A DNA stretch of 64,000 bases from Burhinus oedicnemus (lineage: Eukaryota > Chordata > Aves > Charadriiformes > Burhinidae). The notes under the pieces were generated by a model, which saw only the letters and a program-made list of their open reading frames with translations, did not search any database and was not told where the DNA came from. Below are positions 57,824 through 64,000 of this stretch, one piece after another. The stretch covers positions 468,446 to 532,445 of the forward strand of contig VFFE01007623.1 in the NCBI GenBank assembly GCA_008921705.1, given 5' to 3'. Numbering within the stretch: the stretch's first letter is position 1; every line of letters starts with the position of its first letter. The translations under genes and the position numbers were made by a program.

Positions 57824-59899
57824 GGTTACATGTGAACTGAGATTTGCTGTGTCTACTGATTCAGAAATACTTAGTGGCAGAAAGCGTGTCACAGCTAGAC
57901 TTCAACAATTTTTATTTCAAAGAAAAATGCAGCTTTTACTTAATATAAAGCTATTCATGAGTTAATTGAAAAACTTGGCAAGTGATTTTTGGTCAAAGTG
58001 AAATATTTTCATTTTCTTGGGTTTTCTCATTTAATATGGCTATTTGAAATGGATTTTACCTACATCTTATTGAACTTTCTTAAAAGTAAAATTAAAGACA
58101 TAAACTGGAGGAGGAGGGGTGGAAGAAAAAAATTATAAAGCATAATTCCCCCTCAGTTGCCTAGTCTCCCATCATGTTGACCAAAGCCAGTTAAATTGTT
58201 TTTTGGCTAGCAAAGCATCTTATCTGTTGTTTGCCTATCTTTAGTTACCTCAGCCATGTAGTGAGGAGGCTGCTGTTTGCCTTTCAAATTGCTGGACTTG
58301 TTTTACACCCACTGCCGAAGTGGTGGGGGACAGGTTTTATGTTTTGCAATTTGCTGCGTTGCACAACAGCAGAGGCACTCTGGATGGTAGGCTGGGGATG
58401 GCTTTTCATGGGAAGCCAGGCAGGTTTTGCACCCCTATCTCATCCTGGAGGAATTTCTTGAGGAAGAGATGTGTTTCACTGTGTCATCAAAGCTTCCCCT
58501 AACGAAGTCAGCATCCTCACCTGGCTTGCATCAGGAACGCCGTCGGGCAGGGCTGCTCCAGGTCTCTGGCAGGTGGGAGTTTGCTCTTGCCCGCATCCAG
58601 CTCTTTTCAGACTTTCCATTGCTGTGCTCTGAATCTTGTTGTGTACCCAGAGGACAAACTAGACATATTGCATGAGTTCAGGCAATCATGCATTAAAGTG
58701 AATGTAGGCAATGACAGAGACAGCAACTGTGAGCTTTTTCTGCTGCACCTGGCCAACTCTTCTTATTTCCTGCACTAAAAACTGAAAGCTTTCCTTGTCT
58801 TTATCCCATCAGATGAGCTACAGGATACAGGCAAGAGGCAGGAGGGATTCCAGCAAAACAGTATAGTATGAATAACTTGCCAGTGAGCTATCAGAGCTGG
58901 AAGGCACAAGAAAGAAGATAGCATTGGGAAGAGCTGAGCAATGACTTTCAGCCTTCCAGAAATTGCTCAGTCCAAACTGAACAGCTGGAAATAGTATGGT
59001 TATTTTTGAAACCTGCAGATTGTCTTCACAGACCCCAAGTACACTTTCACTCGAGCTGTAAGAATTAAGGATAGTATTGTTTCTGTCAGAAAGTTCAATG
59101 TGGTTTAAATGGCTTACAGGCAAGTGCAAATAAAGCAAAGGCCCTCCTAAGGAACCACCAATGCATGGAATTGGAACCCCTTAAATCACACTTTGCTCAC
59201 ACTTCTCACTGTGTCGCCTCCTTGGGTAATGGGAGTACAGGGAGAGGAAGGCACAGACAAACCTGATTCAGTACTGAACCTACATGTGCAAAGAGAAATG
59301 AGTTCACGGAACTGGATAATACTGCAAGCAAATCCAAATCCCAAAGCATGAAATGGGACCCCTCTAATATGCTTGTTTCCTGAACATTATCTCCTTCCCC
59401 CTCCAATCAGCAGCTGACAAGGACCAATAAATGGCAGCATAACAGCTCTTCGGAGAAATGTATTGGCAAAATTTTGCCTGTGGGAACTAGATGGAATTGC
59501 AGCATATCTGGTCTGTTATTTTCCCTACTTTTAAATATTCATATGAATTCTTCTGAAGTTTTCTTTTGCCCACTGCCTTGAATGAAGGACAGAAAAAGTC
59601 ATTTGGTGTTAATATTTCTGCCAAGAAAAAATAGTTTCATATTAGCCACAGTTCTGTTGTTTATAAAGTGGCTGATGGAGAAGCACAACTGCCTGTGAAA
59701 TGTAGACAATGGCCATCTCCATTCTAAAGGGAATTTTCCCCTCTCTGAAACAGATGTTGTACCACATGCAGAAAAGTGGCAGCTGCAGGCAAAACAAGGG
59801 AGATCTAAGTCAAAACAGTGCTATCCCCTTCACTACCCCTGAAACAAAGAGAAGACACTGTTCATAGGCACTGGGGTTTTTTCATTTTGTTTTGTTGTA

Positions 59900-60680
59900 A
59901 TGTTTTCCAGCCCCAGCTTTTACTACTCCCTGCTTTGTTTCACTGAATCCTTCTCCCTCCTGCTTCCTCTACCTTTTCTCTCTCCGGTGCCTCCATTTGC
60001 TTCCCCTTCCTGTCCTTACAATTCACACACGTGGAGACCTTCTCATGAGATCTCCCTGTTCCCTTATCCTCCAAATCTCTTCTCTTCTCCCACCAGACAA
60101 GCCATGATCCACATCCACACTTTTGTTAGTGTGCCTGTTTTTGCCTTTGCCAACCTTTCTCCCACCTTTGTCCTCCCTCCAACCCATCCTCTACATGTCC
60201 TCCTACTACTGCATGCCACTGCATCCCTCCTTTCACTGCCGTTCCCCACTTCATGTTGCTTCTTCTCCTTACCTCTTCTTTGTTGTTCATGCCATGTCTG
60301 AAAAAAGTACAGCAACTACAACAACAAATAATTAAAAACCTGAGCGGTTTGTTTGACTTTTGGTGCTTACAGACCTGGATCCCTTTGCCTAACATTTTCT
60401 CTGCAAAAGTCCTCTACTTCCTTCACAGTCCCCATCTTGCTGCCAAGTGTGGTGGCCTGATACTCCCCTCTCCTGGGAGGGAGTCCACTGTTTCCTCTTC
60501 TTCTCTCCTGCCGTATTGATGTGATTTATCACTGTCCTTTTACCCGTCTCCTCCAATTTAGCCTTATTGCCAAAAATGTAACTCCTGGCTCTGTCTCTTC
60601 CCCTTTTTATCTACTTTCATGCTCATCTTATGTAACTTCAGTGGAGAGCTTGCAGACTCTTGTGACTCTTCACCTGTGCT
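59900..60680. repeat. pyrimidine-rich domain
   Basis: A long, non-periodic stretch strongly biased to C and T on the plus strand, densest at 59935-60300, with many CTTCTC, CCTCC and TTCCC words. The 133-codon frame at 59900-60301 (Ser/Pro/Leu/Phe-rich) and its minus-strand Arg/Lys/Glu-rich counterparts follow from this bias and are not supported as genes. Origin unknown. Confidence 0.55.
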
Positions 60681-63600
60681 CAGCTGACTTGGACTTGGGG
60701 TTTAAATCTCTTATCAAAGAAAGGTTAAATGTCTTTCTCGAAGAAAGGACTTCACCCACTGCTATCTATTTCTGATCACGTTGACCATAACTTCTCCTTT
60801 TCTCTCACCATGTAAAATTCATGCCAGAGTCATTTTGTTGCCTTAAGTTTACTGCAGTTGTCATGAATTTTACAGTTATGCCTCCAACCAGCTAGCTCTC
60901 GTTTGGAATCACACAGTCAAGTTTGCACGCCAGCCACCCTGTTGTGCCAGGTTTTGTCCTCCTGACAACTTGCTTCTATCTTGTCCATTTTACCTAGGAG
61001 GAGTTCCCAGAAATTTCAGAGAGCTTGTTGGAATTCTTGTCTGTGGGTGCCTGTAAGACAGAACATCATTTAGGCTGCACTGTTTATTCGTGTTTCATTA
61101 CTGTTTGATGTTCACCCACCTGTTTTCATCTAACCAGTGTCAGTCCTATTGAGGCAGGTTGTCTTCTTTTGTTCAGAGTCTGTACCATACCTAGGTCCAT
61201 AAGGTCTGGGTCCATGACAGGCGATGCTCAATGTACTGCCCGTGCAAACACTGAGGAGTACAACTAAAAATATTGATAGCAATTGTATGAATCTGTTCTC
61301 CTATATCACTCAATTTTACATATCTTGAAACCAGTTTAAGGCATTTGGGAACATATCGGCAACAGGATCAATGAGGCTGCTTTTTTTATTTGAAGGGTGT
61401 GTTAATTTCTGCTGTACTTTTTGTTGAGACTCAAACTTCACTGAAGCTTTTAGGTCATTATTTTTACTCAGCCTCCTTACTGTCCAACTCCAAATGTTCA
61501 CGAGCAGAAGCCATAAATCGTAAAGCAGTAGTTATTTTGAACATGTTTGAAACATCAGTAACTACCAACAGGTATTTTTGCTATGAAAACCGCTAAAGTC
61601 AGATTAAATTCAAGTACAACCGGTCAGAAAAGACTCATTTTAATTGGTTGCTTAAATTAAAAGTAATCTAAAGGATTAAATATTAATCAACACCGTGGAG
61701 AAATTTGATACGTTTTCTCTTCATTGACCCATCTGATAAAATGCATAGTTGCTCTGTTAGTTATTTGAAAACAAACACCACCACCCCCATCCTAACAGTG
61801 AAACTCTTCATATTTTTTTCTGAAGACTTTATCTACCTCAGATTTTTATTTCTATCAGAAGTGCTCTCAGTCATTTCTAGATTGATTTAAAAATAACTGA
61901 AAATTAAGACGAAATTCTGATTTGACAGAAGAATCTTAAAATCTAATTACTATCACACCTCTCCTATCACTTACTTCCTATGCAGAGAGATCATGGCTTC
62001 AAATGTGGTATTAGCAGAAGGAATGGAAGGACGCTTAAAAGAAACAACTTGTCTAAATGGCTCCACAGTACAGAACATAATAGAGAACAATAGAAAATAT
62101 GGAAATGCCTCATTGTGCTTCTCTAATGCTTCCTTTTAGCTATAAGAAACCCAGCAGGTTTGGTAGCCTTTGGAAGCCTTTTAACCAAGCCCCATCTGCC
62201 TGCCAATTGCAAATGCTACATGCCTCGCATGGAAAGCTGCTCTCAGAAAATGGTTCCTGTCGCATGTGGAACAAGCACCCCTCAGATTTCACTTCTGCGC
62301 AAGAGCCTCAAATGGCAAAAAACCTGCCACGGTGACAAGTATTTCCTAAAGTACAATCAGTGAGCAGCACCGGAACTGTTTTTTCTGTTGCCTTCTTCAC
62401 CTTGCAAGGACTTAATCCCTACCTTGTCTAAAGTTTAAGGGAGATCATGTAGCATAATGATTATTCAGCCAATGCTAAGGTATTTACAGAAGGAACCTAA
62501 AGGAAGGCAGCAATATGCACTCTCTTTCTTTGTTAATCTATATGGTTAACTATGCTTAGTTTCCAAATCTGTGTTACCCTCCAAGGAAATGTCTAGATAA
62601 TCCATTCAAAATTGAGTATTGATGGATGTTTCTTCAGTTTACCAAGCACACTCCCATACACTGGACAACGTCTCCCTTTCTCCTGTTCAGTGGTGTCTTT
62701 CCCTACAGCTAAGAGTGAGCTCAGAAACCTGTCTGCTTACTCTCACGTACTGCTGCCATGTTGTTCTAGACAATCACAGCAGGACGGTGTGAAAGTTTAA
62801 AGGATACACAGGCCTCAGACAGTCAGGGCTCCCTAGCCAGACCTCCACCTCTGCAGGGGAAGACGGGCTCATCTCTCCTGACCATCACTGGGTATGACAG
62901 TTGAAGGGAGGACCTCAAACAGCTCAGTGGGCTTACAAAATGAGGTAGGTGAGGGGACCCAGTGATAACCAGTCACGCTGTGGGTCATGTCATCAGTATC
63001 TGTGAGTAAAAGACAGGAGAAAGGCTTGGGGACATACTATAAAGGCTTCCAGCTGCCTCAGGTCAGTGCTCCTTTGTGCATTAGCGCTGGTTTTGAATTG
63101 AGGTTTTGGGCACCAATAGCTTAGTTGGCCATTCTCTTGAAAGTGGGATGCTGTGATTTGCCAGATACCCCATAGTTATCCACGATGCTAGCTAGACTTT
63201 ATGGTAAACTCAAAATAATTCAGTATAGCGTACTTAAGAGAGCAAGCAAGGTATATTAGGGACAGCTGTAGAGAAAAATTGAAATGAGAAAACCCATTTT
63301 TTTATAGATACCTATACTTTTTCTAGCTTGAGATAGTCTATATCAATTCCATTCAACTGAAAAGCTATCTGGAAGTTTCCACATCTGTCAGACGGGAACT
63401 GATTCTCTGACAAGGTCTGTCTGCAGAATTGCTTTTCCTGAAAAGGCTACCGATCTGGAGGCAAGTGTCTTCTCCCACACTCGTTTTCTCCCTCAGCTTC
63501 TGTTCAGACTCAGATGTCCCTTTGAGGGCTTATTACAATTCATACACTTGATACTTAATGAAGATCTCAGGTTTTAATGTTTCCCACAAAGGATCGTTGA

Positions 63601-64000
63601 TTTCTAAAGATGGTCTGGAAATGCTTGTGTCCCTTGGGCATAGTGATATGGAGTTACTACCTGGGTAGACAGTAAACAAATCATTTACCAAGGCAAAAGC
63701 AACACCTAGTGAAAGACCTGATATCCAACTAGGTATAAATATATCCCTTATCCATTATGAATGGAATTCTCCCTGCAGCCAAATAAAGAAGGTTTTAGAC
63801 TTCCATAGTAATTTATGGACTTTTATAACATATACAATGAAAAACACACCTTATACAGACATATAGAAGAGAACTAGAAATGTGGCTTCTGGCTGAATCA
63901 CGGTGGAGACTAGACATGACATTAAAGAAGTAAAGTCTTCTGCAAAAGTCTGCCTGAGTCAAGTGACTTCTAAAATGGCTTTCCAGATATAAGACAACCA
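60681..64000. other. unique-looking DNA, no gene seen
   Basis: AT-rich to mixed composition. A 48-codon frame at 61993-62139 and two overlapping frames at 62.1-62.36 kb were inspected and are not recognisable. No repeat family or RNA gene seen. Confidence 0.5.

Larger units (their letters stand above)
53274..59899. other. unique-looking DNA, no gene seen
   Basis: AT-rich. Contains the 16-bp palindrome/IR-1 at 53697-53717, a (GGT)n stretch at about 54187-54201 and a 15-T run at 57809-57823. Several frames at 55.3-56.1 kb and 58.2-58.8 kb overlap on both strands or in several registers and look incidental. Confidence 0.5.

Noticed and set aside
59900..60395. 133-codon Ser/Pro-rich frame with opposing basic frames
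   Set aside because: Both follow from the pyrimidine bias of the DNA, and the composition is low-information.
61993..62363. Short frame starting MASNVVLAEGMEG and downstream cysteine-containing frames
   Set aside because: No family resemblance, overlapping registers and no convincing splice sites on both sides.
1..64000. CRISPR arrays, operons, toxin-antitoxin or phage-like systems
   Set aside because: The window is vertebrate DNA dominated by avian CR1 elements, and no regularly spaced repeats or compact gene clusters exist.

Overview
The window reads as nuclear DNA from a bird. The diagnostic signal is several CR1 retrotransposon copies, two of which still carry the avian-type 3' terminus related to ATTCTATGATTCTGT. 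A tail of much older amniote repeat fossils, AT-rich composition and the lack of dense genes fit the same picture. I infer a bird, possibly Neoaves, but cannot name the species. There is no prokaryotic, plasmid, phage or CRISPR content and no recognisable tRNA or rRNA gene.

No host protein-coding gene could be supported. The open frames are short, overlap on both strands and resemble no family I know, apart from CR1 reverse-transcriptase fragments. The 64 kb is therefore intergenic, or lies inside one or more long introns. A few weak exon-like or microprotein-like stretches (7.5 kb, 32.1-32.5 kb, 53.1 kb) are reported as candidates only.

Layout. 0-10 kb: unique sequence with an ancient palindromic-repeat fossil (1.65 kb) and part of a GC-rich dispersed repeat (3.9-4.2 kb). 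10-11.3 kb: a possible retroviral-type LTR, a Z-DNA-prone GT tract and the best-preserved CR1 3' end (plus strand). 13.4-13.9 kb: a longer, oppositely oriented copy of the 3.9 kb repeat, with clustered TGACCT half-sites. 17.7-18.85 kb: a 5'-truncated CR1 (minus) with an open reverse-transcriptase core. 19.7 kb: an isolated TATA-like promoter sequence. 24.15-25.74 kb: an older, longer CR1 (minus). 26.93-27.14 kb: a short CR1 3' tip (minus). 30.1-31.35 kb and 45.6-46.7 kb: two very decayed CR1/L3-like LINE fossils (plus) whose reverse-transcriptase motifs can still be read through the stops. 38.4-38.99 kb: old CR1-type 3' fragments. 43.5 kb and 48.6 kb: purine-rich microsatellites, the second an AAGGG array against a 20-N assembly gap. 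59.9-60.7 kb: a pyrimidine-rich domain. The remaining intervals are unique-looking AT-rich DNA.

The most interesting items are the AAGGG array at the gap, the dispersed repeat loaded with nuclear-receptor-type half-sites, a set of near-perfect short hairpins, and a small transmembrane-type ORF at 32.27 kb. No new multi-gene system was found.
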